Positions 11,673 through 23,400 of a stretch of DNA of 64,000 nt are shown here, piece after piece (within the stretch, counting starts at the first letter, position 1; every line of letters begins with the position of its first letter). The notes below the pieces were generated by a model. It searched no databases. It saw nothing but the letters and a program-made list of their open reading frames with translations, and was not told the origin of the DNA. A program made the translations under genes and the position numbers. Source of the stretch: Symbiodinium microadriaticum (lineage: Eukaryota > Sar > Dinophyceae > Suessiales > Symbiodiniaceae); assembly GCA_001939145.1 (NCBI GenBank), contig LSRX01000811.1:24201-88200 (forward strand), given 5' to 3'.

Positions 11673-11880
11673 TGCTGTTGTAGCTGCTGCTGTTATTGAT
11701 GTTGCTTCCGTTTCTTGGTGTTGATGATGATGGTGGCGATGCTCAGGCTGCGGCTGATGTTGATGTGGATCATGATGATGATGATGATGATGATGATGTT
11801 GATGTTGTCGTTGTTGTTGCTACTGTTGTTGTTGTTGGTGGTGGCGGCGGTGGTGGGCTGTGGTGGCGGCTGCAGTTTCT
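11673..11880. repeat. Trinucleotide-rich tract (GAT/GTT/GGT)
   Basis: Successive runs of GCT, GAT and GTT triplets. The frames give poly-Asp/Val or poly-Met/Leu peptides, so the open frames are microsatellite artefacts. Confidence 0.8.
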
Positions 11881-12125
11881 GCTGTAGCTGGGAGTGTTAC
11901 ATAAATTACGCCGGGTCAAGATGCTTCAGGCTGGAAATCTACTCAATCTGGCCGAGGCACGAAGACGTTCGCCATCTCCTGCATGCAGGCATCCGGATCT
12001 GTACATGATAGGACTCTCCTGCTTTCGTTCGCTGTATAGGCAGAAAGAGATACACCACACACCCTGGCCCCAGGGTCCCTGTGCACGATCGTAACGTAAG
12101 ATCCCTCCAAAACCTTGTTGTAACT

Positions 12126-12219
12126 GTCTATCTATCTATCTATCTACCTACCTACCTACCTACCTATCTATCTATCTATCTATCTATGTATATATATATA
12201 TATTGATTGATTGATTGAG
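12126..12219. repeat. Compound microsatellite (CTAT)n(CTAC)n(CTAT)n(TA)n(TTGA)n
   Basis: About 90 bp of tetranucleotide runs followed directly by a CCCTAAACCC block. Confidence 0.9.
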
Positions 12220-13290
12220 GCCCCTAAACCCTAAGCCCTAAACCCTGAACGCAAAGCCCTACTAGCACCAAAAATGGAGCTTACAGCTTGCTCCTGGACG
12301 TCCCTTATCCAAAGGGTCCACCTACCCATGTATCTGCGTAGTATGTATTCTGGCGGTTTAGGGCTTCAGGGTTGAGCATTTTATCTACGTAGTATGCACT
12401 TTGGCCATAAAGTTCGCACATAAAGGTAGGGACCCCTTTGAGTCTCACGAACTCCATAGATGGCCGGACCCAGCTTATAGATGGGGTGTAAAGTAGGGCT
12501 TGTATATTAGGGTTTAGGGTTTAGGGCTTAGGGTGCTTGTACATTTGGCTTGACATTTCATGTGGTTTGATACTTTTCGTAGTGTCGTATCATACAGCAT
12601 CTCTTGGCCGATCTAAGTGCCATGTCATCTGCCAAAAATCTCAGCAGCACAGTGAGTCCCAGACCCTGCAACACTAAAGCCCTAAACCCTTACATACACC
12701 ATTAGTATTAACATGTTTCAACGATTTTCACTTCATGGTTGTTGGATGGTGCAGAGGATGTCACACGCGGGCGGCATGGCCAGGCTTTGCTGTGGGTGGG
12801 GACAGAAACAAACAAGTTCTCGAGGTTGACAAAGTCATTCGACTTGTAGGGGGATCGGAAATAGAATGAGGCGGTTCAAGGTTCGGCGGCTTGCTGCAGT
12901 GCTTACCGGTTAGGGTTTTACGTTTCTGGGTTCTCGTAGGCTCCCACTATACCCCAAAAGACGGGACACTCCAGCCTAACTTCCAACCTTGCGCCCTTTG
13001 ACCCGTAGCTTCCCGAAACCAGAGACTCGAAGCCATTTCAACTCATACCGCCGGAATCCTTAAACTTAACTGCTCGTACGAAGTATACCCTCAAATTAGA
13101 AGCGAAACTTTACCCTTAGCATCAAAAATAGCCCAGAAGCCTTCTGTAATCGGGGTCTTTGGGCCCAAACGCCTTAAAATATGAGTCCTTTGAGGGCAAG
13201 GGTTATGCAACTCTTGCTGCCCAAATGCTCGCCCGACGAAGGGATCCGGTCGGCCATGTGGGCAGGTGGAGGATTCGTAGAGGATCATCC
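12220..13290. other. Unrecognised intergenic DNA
   Basis: Small telomere-like blocks at 12222-12246 and 12505-12533. The rest is unique DNA with no gene that I can support. Confidence 0.5.
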
Positions 13291-13291
13291 T

Positions 13292-13481
13292 TACTTGGAG
13301 GTTCATTATGAGTGGGGCTGTGGGGTTCCTTTAAGGGTTCCTTTAAAGGTTTTTTGGTGTTCTTTTAGGATTTAGGGTTCATGCGTAGTTATAAGTGTGG
13401 TTATAAGTCCCAGAATATAGGTTATAATTGTAGTTGCCCAAATCATAACCCCACTTATAACTACCCATGAACCTCCAAGTA
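13292..13481. mobile_element. MITE-like inverted repeat, family M1, with an internal insertion
   Basis: Begins TACTTGGAGGTTCAT and ends ATGAACCTCCAAGTA, with TA at both extremes. Other copies are 100-180 bp; here extra DNA carrying GGGTTCCTTTAA-type repeats and TTTAGGG lies between two left-arm-like parts. Confidence 0.7.
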
Positions 13482-13906
13482 CGGGACTAGGGAAGACCGC
13501 CGGGCTGTCGAGCTGGGTCTTACGTGATCTATAGGGTCTTATAGGGTTCTTTCGTGAGGCCCTAGATAGGGTCTCCCTAACCCTAAACCCCTAAACCCTT
13601 TTAAACCCCTGAACCCTAAACCCTAATCACCAAAACTCCTGAACCCCCGAGCTGAAACTCGATACGAATAAGAATTAAGTTTCGGGGGTATACTTCACGA
13701 CAGAACAAAGGGGTCTAGACGCGGAAATTACTTGCCCACATCCTTGAAGCCTTGCAATACCATTCAACCAATAGGGGACCCAAAAAAACAAAAAAACGTG
13801 TTGGGGAGCTGCTGGTGGCCTTCAGAGCTGTACACTGCCTGCAAAAATGGGGGGGGGAGGGGGGTGCTTGTGTGTTTTCGAAGCGGATTTTTTTCCACCT
13901 GCTCGG

Positions 13907-14203
13907 TTATCCGAGTTCGGTCCAGGACCACCGCGACCAGGCATCCCACCGCCAATTGAACTGTTGCACCCCGTAACCCTCATCCTCAGCCAGCGATGCA
14001 GGCCGCTCTTCAGGGGCCACGGGTGCTGGCACCCACAGCTCGACAAGGTCGGCGAACACAGACGCGGCCGCCGCTCGTGGTCCGCAGAGGCAGAGCAGGG
14101 CGAGTAGCCGGCAGGACTTGGGGCCCTTTCGATCGTCCAGCATGTTCTTGCCATACAACTTGTGCCAAAACACCAGCAGAGTTCTGTGACTTCGAGCCTT
14201 CAT
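13907..14203 (-). other. Exon-like open frame, product not recognised
   Basis: 98 codons from ATG at 14203 in GC-rich DNA free of telomere-like repeats. An acceptor-like string (GAAGTCACAG on the minus strand) lies near 14180. The peptide (for example LLVFWHKLYGKNMLDD and VQQFNWRWDAWSRW) has natural-looking composition but no domain that I know. It may be a stray exon or chance. Confidence 0.18.
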
Positions 14204-14603
14204 CCCCAAACCCAACCGTGAGCCAACCCTTTCACTCTCTCTTTCAATGGCCAGGTCCAAAAATCTCAAACCCGTCCGTGTAGACGGAAGATGTAAGACG
14301 CAAGAAGTTTAAGAGTCTCTTGGTGGCAACAGTAACATAATTAATACCGACTATTTGGGATAGAGTTTGGTGGCATTCTACCATAATAAACTGTATATGT
14401 GAGACTATAAAGTAGCATGCCTTAATGCTGCGCATACACACCCCTTAGTAAGTGCCGTCTCCAGCAATAACGACACAAAACCTATTCTGGAACTGTCCAT
14501 AGAAACCCAATGGATACAAAATACAAAACCCACACACACTTGAAACACAACCAGCCCATGGCGAACCAACCCCCGTAAACCCCAAAGCCAACCTAGCTTA
14601 ACC

Positions 14604-14690
14604 AAGGTACCTTTTACAAATGGGATATGAACCTAAACAACTGTACCTTTCTCTTGTTCAAGGTACCTGGTTACTCCAAGTAAACCCCAA
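14604..14690. mobile_element. MITE-like sequence, family M7
   Basis: TAACCAAGGTACCTTTTACA at the left and AAGGTACCTGGTTACTCC at the right form imperfect inverted arms. Similar to 6719-6804. Confidence 0.45.
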
Positions 14691-14925
14691 ACTCTAAGCC
14701 CCAAAGCACAAACAAACACTCCTAAAGCATCTCAGTAAACTTTAACCTTGCAGTCTCAAACTCTAAACCCAAAACCCCCAGAGCCCTAAACCCTAAACCC
14801 TGCAAGCCCTAACCCCCTAAACCCCCATAAATCCAGCTTTCAAGGCCCCAGAGTCTGGCCAGGACTGTTTGGGATCAAGTGCTCCTGTCCTCGGGGCAAA
14901 GGGCTTTTTGGGGTTCCTAAGGCTT

Positions 14926-15052
14926 CCTTAAAGGGGTCCGTAAAGGGTTTCTTAAAGGATTCTCTTAAAAGGCTTCCTTGAAAGGGTTCCTTAAAGGCTT
15001 CCTTAAAGGCTTCCTTAATGGGTTTCTTAAAGGGTCTTCTTAAAGGATTCCT
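14926..15052. repeat. Degenerate minisatellite of GGCTTCCTTAAAG units
   Basis: About ten units of 12-14 bp (GGTTTCTTAAAG, GGCTTCCTTAAAG, GGATTCTCTTAAAA). The complement of the same unit recurs loosely at 37240-37460 and 41030-41110. Confidence 0.65.
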
Positions 15053-15329
15053 ATAGGTCTAGGTTTGGGGTTTGGTTTCTTTTAGGGATTTGGGGCTTGA
15101 GGGGTGTAGGGGTTCAGGGTCTATGGGTTCAGGGCTTCGGGGTTTATATGTGTATATGGATTTAGGGCTTAAAGGGACGCATGGAAATGTGAAATTCGGA
15201 GGCGGCTTTCGTTTGTGGCTCAGGGCTGTGGCAGGGGCCGATGCAGTATGACTGGGTAGGATGATCTGGCAACAGATCAGCGGCCATTCTTACTCATTCG
15301 CCGGACTTCTGTCTTACGGCGCTTCGCTT

Positions 15330-15570
15330 ATAAACCCTAAACCCTAAACCCTGAACCCCAAACCCTACACCCTGAACCTGCAGCCCTAAACCCTAAACTC
15401 CAGTAAAGCTTTGCAGCTCCTGGGATCAAGAGCTGCAAGATTCGGGCTTTAGTTCTATAGGGTGTAAGGGTTTAGGTGCTTGGGCTTTGGGGTTTAGGGG
15501 TTTTAGGCTTTGGGGTTTAGGGGCTTAGGCTTTCAGGGTTGAAGGGCTTAGGCTTTGGGGTTTAGGGCTT
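15330..15570. repeat. CCCTAAA block then TTTAGGG/GCTTTGGGG block
   Basis: 15330-15400 has CCCTAAACCCTGAACCCC units; 15460-15570 has TTTAGGGGCTTAGGCTTT units. Confidence 0.7.
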
Positions 15571-15586
15571 CGGGAAGGAGTTAAGA

Positions 15587-15676
15587 TTCCGGGGACCCTT
15601 AGAAAAAGACCCTCTCCACTTTTAAGAGAGCCATAAGTAGGGATAAGCAGTGTCCCCTTTTAAGGGGTCTCCCTAA
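15587..15676. mobile_element. Short repeat family M6
   Basis: Contains TTTTAAGAGAGCCATAAGTA and AAGGGGTCTCCCTAATACTA followed by CCTA. The same two segments, equally spaced, occur at 37551-37662 and 42367-42470. Confidence 0.6.
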
Positions 15677-16861
15677 TACTACCTAAGATAGGGTTTTTAT
15701 GGGTTTAGGGGCTTAGGCTTTCGGGTTGAGGGTTTACAGGTTCAGGGTTTGGCGGTTTAGGGTTTGGGGCGTAGGGTTTGAGAATGTACTTCGGGCTTTA
15801 CGGCTTAGGGTTCCGACGCGGCCTACAGTCCCAAACCAAACGGGGCCGTTGAAGTTTACTGAGAAGTAAGGACAGTGCAGGACATTTAAAATTCAAGGAC
15901 GTGTACCGCGTCTATTGTCTCTGCTATTGCTTTTGCCTTTGACTTGTGATACCTTGTGCGCTGCTGTTTCCGTCGTGCTTCTGGCAATAACCCTAAACCC
16001 TAAACCCTAAACCGTGATGCAACCATCAAGGAGATTTGTACACCCTCAAGGAGATGCTTTCCACTCAGAAGCGCTTGTGATCATTGCCCAGTGTGTGCCG
16101 TTGGGTAGTCCCTAACCCTAAAGACTAAACCCTAAACCGAAACCCTAAAAACTAAACCCTATAAACCCTAAAACCTAAGGAGGAGCCTTGCCATTCTTCT
16201 AGACCCCTTTGGTTTCCTAAATCCCTGAAAGATAAACTCTCGGCCCTCACCCCTGCACTCGGTTAATGCTCAGCCATAAACTCTTCATAGCAACCTGCAA
16301 CAAAACCCTTGCAAGAATCAGGCTAGATTCTCTAAAGGTATCCCCAGACCAAAAAATCCTTCAAAATCCGAATTCGACATCCAAGCTGCCCGCATGGTCG
16401 AAGATCCGAAGCGGCCAGTTAGTCTGCGTCTTCTGATCCTGCCAATCCAGGAACTAGGCTTTTTGGGCTTAGCAATTTAGGATTCTTGGGCTGAAAGGGT
16501 TCATCCAGCGATTTTGGAGCTTCGGTTTATGGAGATAGCAGTTACAATGGGATCTAGGACCTAGTGCTTCTTTTTCTTGAGGATGCCTCCGACAATCACA
16601 CAAGCGCGGTTATTGCCTCCCCCCTCGTGGCCCATAGAGCCCTAAAGCCCTAGCCATAACCCAAAAGCTTAAACCCTGAAGCCCTAACCTAGACTCTAAG
16701 CCTTAAGCTACTACTACCCTAGGCTAGACTTTCAACTTTAAGCTACTGAGCCCTAACCTAGACTTTAAGCTTTTTTCGCTACGAAACCTTCAATTGCAGG
16801 CCCTAAACATCGCGGATAGAAGCCGGAACCTCCCACCTCCGAGCTTAGGGCTCTAGGATGC

Positions 16862-17032
16862 AGTGGTTTAGGGTTTAGGGGTTTAGGGGTTTAGGGCTTT
16901 AGGGGTTTAGGGGTTAGGGCTTAGGGCTTTAGGGGTTTAGGGGTTTAGGGGTTTAGGGCTTTAGGGTTTAGGGGTTTAGGGGTTTAGGGGTTTTAGGGTT
17001 TAGGGTTTAGAGTTTAGGGCTTTAGGATGGTC
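16862..17032 (+). repeat. Dense TTTAGGG block
   Basis: About 170 bp, mostly TTTAGGGG and TTTAGGGC units. CCCTAAA blocks lie before it at 15985-16012 and 16105-16180. Confidence 0.85.
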
Positions 17033-19440
17033 TGCGCCCTACCTGAAACCCCAAAGAACCTACCGTCTTAAGGACTTATGTTATAAGGAAACTAGAAGGA
17101 GGAGCCATAAAAACTGAGGGTTTCCTGGGGTCCATGTCCAGGTTGATTCTCCAAAAACCGGAGATCAACTCTATAAACCCTAATCCCTAAACCCTAAACC
17201 CTAACTTAAAGGTTGCAAGGGTCAGGGCTGGAGGAATCGAGAGCTTCGGGTTTCGGATGATAGGGCAATACCGACCCGACAGAAAAACCCAGAAATCCCT
17301 TAGCACAAACCCCCCAAAAGCTCTGACAGAAACATGAGCTCGCTCCTAAGCCTTCTTATCCCGAGACCTCCAAGTATGTAAGTACTACCCTACTTTGGGG
17401 CCATTTTGAGAGCCTCAGGATTTGGATCTCTTGGGGGAGCCCATTTCAAGAGCCCTAGAAGAAGCCTTGTCTCAAAACGGAGGATCTTTTAAAGCACCCC
17501 ACTAACCTTAAATGACAACCCCAAACCTCAAACCCTAAAGCCTTGAAGGAGCCCTTTCAAGGAACACTGACGTCGCTCCTTCATGAGGAGATGCCCCACC
17601 TCGAGGATGGCTGAGATCACATGGGTCTCCTTTTGGTTCAGTGGAGGGATCACACCGGGTTCCTTGAAAGGGGATTTGGGGCCTAGGGGTTTCGGGTTTA
17701 AGATGGTTTAAGGTTCTAGGGTTTAGGGTGTTTAAGCTTTTCGGTTGTAGGGTTTAGTTTTGGGGGTTTGGAGATTTTTTACGGTTTGCTGTAAAGACTA
17801 AAGGTTCCGCTGAGGAAAACCACCCTATGAGGGTCCACTTCGAAGAGTCTACAAGGGTTTCATAAGAGCTTACTACAGAGGAGGGCTTGACAAGTAGGAC
17901 AGTGTGGTGGGTGTGTAGTATACTACGCGGATTACAAGGGCATATCGCTATAATAGATGTTCAATCCTCAAAACTGATAGAGCTACCACCAGCCAGGCAA
18001 GACGCCCCATTCTTCTCACAGGGCTTCAGTGTTGTGAAACCCACACGCCCTGAAGCCCAAAATGTGCCCAAAGCCCATCCAAAAAGCCAAGCTCTAGGCC
18101 CGAAAGCCCTGAACGCTACCTCGAAGACCGAAACCCCAAGTCCCGGCACGCATCTGACAAATTGCCATTAAAAGCACCTTGTATATTCAATATGACATAA
18201 TGTGCGCATAGGGGTGTACATTGTTGCATAACAAAAAGCATACGCGACTCACATACAAGCAGCACACTTGTTTGGAAGCTCTCGGCACACAATAATACCT
18301 TTGCATGTACTTTTACATCATAGTTTGACGCGCAGGGCCTTCCTGTCCACGTGCATGTGCCTCGCAAGTGCCGCCAGTGGCGACGAGTTGCGGTGGATAA
18401 ACCCAACGCTACGCACGTAAGTACAGGTGTAAGGCTTATAGACTTGGGGGTTTACGGTGTTCGTGTTTGGGGCAACAGGGCTAGGGGCCTCCTCATCAGC
18501 ATATAATTTTACATCTGCAGACGTACGGGGTGTAAACCTGGCCATAAACCGAAAGGCGAAGAATTGATTTCAACCACAGACCCGCCATAGTTACAGGGTG
18601 TAGCTTTAGGGTTTAGGGTTTATAGGGTTTAGGGGGTTCCCAAAAAAGGCTACTGTGGTGATTAGATCCACAGCTCTGCGTTGCAAGAAGTTGCAAGAAA
18701 TAAACGTATGTGAGGCACCAGAACGGAAGGCACTACGTTGAATCTAAACCTTAAACCCTAAACCCAAACTACACCCCTCAACCCCTAACCCCTAAACCCT
18801 ATAAGCCCAATATAAACCCTAAGCCCTACAACCCTAAACCCTAAACCCTAAACTTCAGCTGAACCGGGGAAGCTTTGCAGGTGCGTCGTGGTGCGGGCGC
18901 TACAAAGCGATCTTGGAAGTTCTAGGTTCAGGATATAGGGCTGATAGGGTCTATAGGGTTTGGGGGTTTAGGGTTTAGGGTTGAGGGGTTTAGGGTCTAG
19001 GGTTTAGGGCTTATAGGGTGTATCTATGGAACCCTTTATTAGAACTTAATGTACCCTCATGGTCACTGATGGTAACCCTCATACTATTGACTTCTAGAAT
19101 CCTTGGAATTGTTTCGGTTCGGGACTTGCTGTGGTTTTGAAGGCGTCCTCAGTGCGTCAGGTGCAGGTGTGCGGGTCGAGGGATATCGAACCACGAACCC
19201 TGAACCCTTACCCGTACTGAAAGCACTCGCAAGGCAGAGTCTCTTGCTGTTGAAACAAGGTGCCCCCAAACAACTCGAAACCCTGAAACTCTAAAGCCCT
19301 AAACTTTCCCTGAAGCCCTAAAGCCCTAAATTTTCCCTGAAGCCCTGAAGCCCAAAACCCCTAAAACCCCCAAACCCACAAAACCAGAGCCCAGGAAACC
19401 CAGACCTTCTCCGTGCCTACACCCTCAGTCGCCTTGTATC
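17033..19440. other. Intergenic mosaic, no gene recognised
   Basis: Telomere-like blocks at 17175-17210, 17690-17760, 18600-18635, 18740-18855 (CCCTAAA) and 18935-19022 (TTTAGGG). 17870-18590 is unique DNA with short open frames on both strands and no recognisable domain. Confidence 0.5.
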
Positions 19441-19442
19441 CA

Positions 19443-19650
19443 CAGGCTCCACTGTAGTTTTTTTTTGGGGGGATTGCCTTCGGGTCTAGGGCTTAGGGCT
19501 TAGGGTCCAAGTCTAAATTTCTAAAAACCACAAAAAGGAACTACAAATCTAAAAACCACAGAAAGGAACTGCAAACCTAAAAACCACAAAAAGGAACTAC
19601 AAATCAAAAAAAAACCCACAAACATGGAACTACAATGGAGCCTATGGGTA
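19443..19650. mobile_element. MITE-like inverted repeat, family M2, internally expanded
   Basis: Left arm AGGCTCCACTGTAGTT and right arm AACTACAATGGAGCCTATGG, ending in GTA. Between them a unit like CTAAAAACCACAAAAAGGAA followed by CTACAAAT is repeated three to four times, and a TTTAGGG-like patch is present. This copy is about twice the length of the others. Confidence 0.65.
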
Positions 19651-19726
19651 ACCGATACACCCGAAGCCCTGTCGGGCTTTGGGCCTAGCCTCGTAGAGTT
19701 CAAGAGTTCAAGGGTTCAAGGGCGAA

Positions 19727-19901
19727 TTGGAGGTTCATGGGCAGTTCTAAGTGGGGAAATACGTAGGGTAACTATAGTGATAAGTGGGGCTATAAGTAAG
19801 GTAACTATAGTTCTAAGCGGGGGTATAAGTAAGGTAACTATACTTATAACCCATATTAGGGGACTTATAGCAATACTTAGAACTACCCATGAACCTCCAA
19901 G
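19727..19901. mobile_element. MITE-like inverted repeat, family M1
   Basis: Begins TTGGAGGTTCATGGGCAGTT and ends AACTACCCATGAACCTCCAA. The centre repeats GGTAACTATAG and TATAAGT words. Open frames here give Val/Ile/Thr repeats and are not genes. Confidence 0.75.
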
Positions 19902-19919
19902 CAGGGTCTCAGGCTCCAA

Positions 19920-20355
19920 GGGTTTAGTGCTTTAGGGTAGAGTTACATTTCCGATAGCACGCGTAGTATAGACTAGAGAGACCTGAAAATCTCGCAAGTA
20001 TAACCTACTACAGCAAACAGGGCCTCTTTCAAATTGAGCCTGAAGCGGAACCCAAACCCCTTAACTCAAAGTCTTGTTGTAGGACCCTTTCGAACCTCCT
20101 TAAAAACCCTGCAAAGAAGCCCCTGAAGGATCCCCCTAAAGAACCCGGAGCAGGTTTCGGTCAACTGCTGCCAAAGTGACAGGATGGAGCCATTGTGGTA
20201 GAGTCGCAGACCTGCAGCTTGCTGGCTGCCCCTTTAAGGCGCCTAAAGGTGGCTCCTCCGAGGTTCTACGGGGTGCGTTAGCAATCCATTCATGGGCATT
20301 TTAAGAGGGCTGCATGCAGGTTCTACAAGGGTTCTTTCAGCGCTCCTTAGTGCTG
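19920..20355. other. Unique flank of the LINE, 3' side
   Basis: No gene or named repeat; contains loose GAACCC/CTTAAAG words. Confidence 0.4.
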
Positions 20356-20378
20356 TATATGTACGTATGTATGTATGT
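20356..20378. repeat. TATG microsatellite at the LINE 3' side
   Basis: Short TATG run with one or two imperfect units (TATATGTACGTATGTATG). It reads ACAT on the element's strand and directly follows its 3' end. Confidence 0.8.
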
Positions 20379-20400
20379 TTTTGCTTCGGGAGGCGTAAAG
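20379..20400 (-). other. Very short 3' untranslated part of the LINE
   Basis: After the ORF2 TGA the minus strand has about 20 nt, including a short A run, before it becomes an ACAT repeat. No polyadenylation signal is visible. The element may rely on a tetranucleotide 3' tail instead of poly(A), as CR1/L2-like LINEs use short tandem 3' repeats. Confidence 0.4.
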
Positions 20401-23400
20401 TCAGAGCGACGTGCCTTTAGCAATGAATTCGACAGTGAAACAATTAAAAGCATGTCCGCCCTCAAACTCAGCGGCCGTGCGCGTCAGCCATGTCGAAATT
20501 GGCATGAGCTGTTCGCTGCGAACAGGCACACGGAGGAGAACAGGAATGCCCTGAGATGCAACGCGCAGGGCATGAGGCAACGAGGCCAGAAATCCAGAAG
20601 TCCACGAGGAGACAAGCCGCAAAATGCGCAGAGGGAGTGGGCCGGGACTGAGGAAGGAGTCCGCGTGTTGTGGCGGAGTAGGCAGCGAAATGCAAAGACC
20701 CGAACACTTGGCAGGCAGGGAGTCCAAGGCGACCAAGTCCAGCTGGGTGGTAGGGAGCAGAGAAAGCTGCCAGTGCGCAAGCCAACCCGCATCACATACG
20801 CCTGTGTAGAACACTGGGCCCGAAAGGGACAGAGGGCAATGTGCAGGCTGTGCAATGCAGGGTTCGAAGTCCCGGCCAACAGGGCATTCGGGAACCCTTC
20901 CGCAGACACGGGAACACAGCAAGTCCGGCTTCAGGACTAGAAGGACATCCTCGGCCGACGAGAGCAGAGCTCCGGGGAATAACGAGGCTATCCAAAGCTG
21001 CAGGGTACGCCGAAGCACAGGCAAAGGCGCAACAAAAGAGGCCACCAGATCGTAGATCTCTTGGTCATCTGCAACCTCAATCTTCCCCAGGGCAGCAAGC
21101 AAGTCGTGGCAAAGATCGATCCCTTCCTCCCTGGCAGGCTTGGACCCTGCTGTACAGACAGGTGGGGCTTGAGAATGCCCCTCATCCTTCCCATTGACGA
21201 CAGCAGAATCCCGGGGCAAGGTCTCAAGGTAGTGTCGACAGCTGGCAGAGGCGAGCAAATGGGTTTTGAGACGAGCCTGAGAAGCATAAAGAGTGCCGCA
21301 GGACAAGCATTGTCGGCCGATCGCTAGCCTGGTAGCGGAATTACGGTACCCATGCTTGCGCTGGGCATGGGCACCCCACTGTTGCTGTGTGCTAAACGCA
21401 AGACCGCACAAGAGACATGCTTGGTCCATCTCCGCGAGAGGGGAGAGCGGTAAGGGAGCAGCTGGTGCCCACGCCTCCCGGATCGTGCGATCAACCCGGG
21501 CCCTAAGGTGCTGTCTCTCGACATCAGACGCCTCCGCTCGACGTATCAGACCTTTCCAATGTCCAGGCCGTGACTGGATATAGCTGGACCACTCAAGCCA
21601 ATTGGCAGCGACTGGCCCAAGCGACACCGTGGAGCCGACCTGTGAGTACAGCCAGTCGCACGCCACGGACAAGCCATCCTGGAGTGGCCGGTTCCAGGCC
21701 ACCAGCGCCCAGATATGGTCCGGCGCATTCCGCACCAGTTGGCACAAGAGCCGAAGCCTCTCAGCATTCAGAAGGGCCTCAGCAGACGGCAGACCTACCT
21801 GAGAGTAAAGCTGGGCCTCAGTATGGTGCCAATCCCCAGTGGCTCGCAAACAAAGGAGCTGTCGGTACAACCCAAGTATACCACCCTTGAAAGTCTGCCA
21901 CTCCCCTTTCGCTAGCAAGGGCCAGGTACCTGCCCCCGACAGCAGAACCGAAAGCACATGTGTGCGAAACAACAGGGCTCGCTTCTGCAAGGGAATCGCC
22001 TTGCAGGCGAAGAGCTTGCGTTTGCCTTCCTTAAAGGCCGACGCCGCCAAAGCAAGGCGATGGCGAATCTCAGGTCCCATTTTACCATCATGAGAGACCA
22101 GGGAACCTAAGTGGCGATATCGAGGGACCAAGTCTAGCCAAAGAAGCCCTTTGCTCTCCGGCCAAATAGGGACTCGCCCCTTGAGCTGGACAAAAGCCTC
22201 GCGCCTTGACTGTCTTGATCCCTGGCCCAAGGGGGCGAAAACTGCAGCAGTCTTCGTTGGGCCTAAATTCGGGCGAAGCGCATGGGGAGTCAACACGTCC
22301 ATAGTGTCAGCAGTCATGCAGGAGACTGCTCCGCGCAAAGCGCCAGCCGCAGAGCAGACAACAGGAGTACACAAATCATCTGCATAGGCAATGTCCGTGA
22401 CTTGAATGGTCTGATCACAGGGCATGGCCTCATCAGGGAACGGGGTGCGGACACCGTTCCATGGGACCTGTGGGGAAAAGGAGGAACTAGCAGATTGCCG
22501 TCTCCTTGCCAAGACTTTTGCGAACAGGACATTAAAAAGCACGTCCGCCAATGTCCCTCCTGGCCGAGTGCCACGCTGTGTTTCGACAATGGCAGCCCGA
22601 GAGTCTTCTGAAAGAACGAACCACGTCTGCCGGTGGAGTTCACGAGCCATAGATAAAAGCAACGGGCTGGCATGCTGCTGATGAAGGATGGGCTCCTCCT
22701 CCACATAATACTTCAAGATTTGGAGATCATCTGCGTCCAAACCTAGGGCATCGGCAATGACTCCAATGGGCCGATCGGAGAGTCCACCGCCTAACACAGT
22801 TTCCCGGATCACGGCATAGTAAGCCGACTGTAGGTCGACGAAGAGTAGTCCGGCCGACATGCCGGTGGACTTGGCAAAGCTCAGAACTGATCGAGAGCAC
22901 AGGTGCCCGAACGCGGCGCTGCAGCCTGACTTGCCTCCAACTTGGAGTGGCATGGAATTTTTGCACCAATGGTCCACAACAAGCCCGCGTAGGGAGCGAT
23001 GGAACACCTTAGACAAGCATGACTGGGCTAAGATGCCACGGTGCGCAGCACATTCACTTCGGGCTCCAGGCTTGCCCTTGTCAATGTGGAATAAGACCCC
23101 GCCTTTCAAGCCAGCAGGCTCTGAAGCATAGCAGATGCTTTTGAGAAGCAGGGGCCAAAAGAGCTCCGTGAGGGGGACACTGAAAGCCCGACATATAGAA
23201 GGGGAAAGCAAATCCGGGCCTGAAGCCTTCCTTGGTGCCGAATGTCGGAAAGAGGCTTCAAGAGAAAGCCATGAGGGCATACAGGCTGCATCCAAGATAT
23301 CAGGCCTATCAGCCGCAGTTTGGGAGGATCTGCAACGAGTGACCAAGTCAGCAGCCGTGACAGTGATGCCACCCTCCAAAATCCGAAAATGCTCCCGCCA

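Noticed and set aside
11696..12008. Asp/Val-rich and Met/Leu-rich proteins
   Set aside because: They come from GAT/GTT triplet runs.
20840..20900. A tRNA T-arm (GGTTCGAAGTCCCGG string)
   Set aside because: It lies inside the ORF2 coding frame and has no cloverleaf around it.
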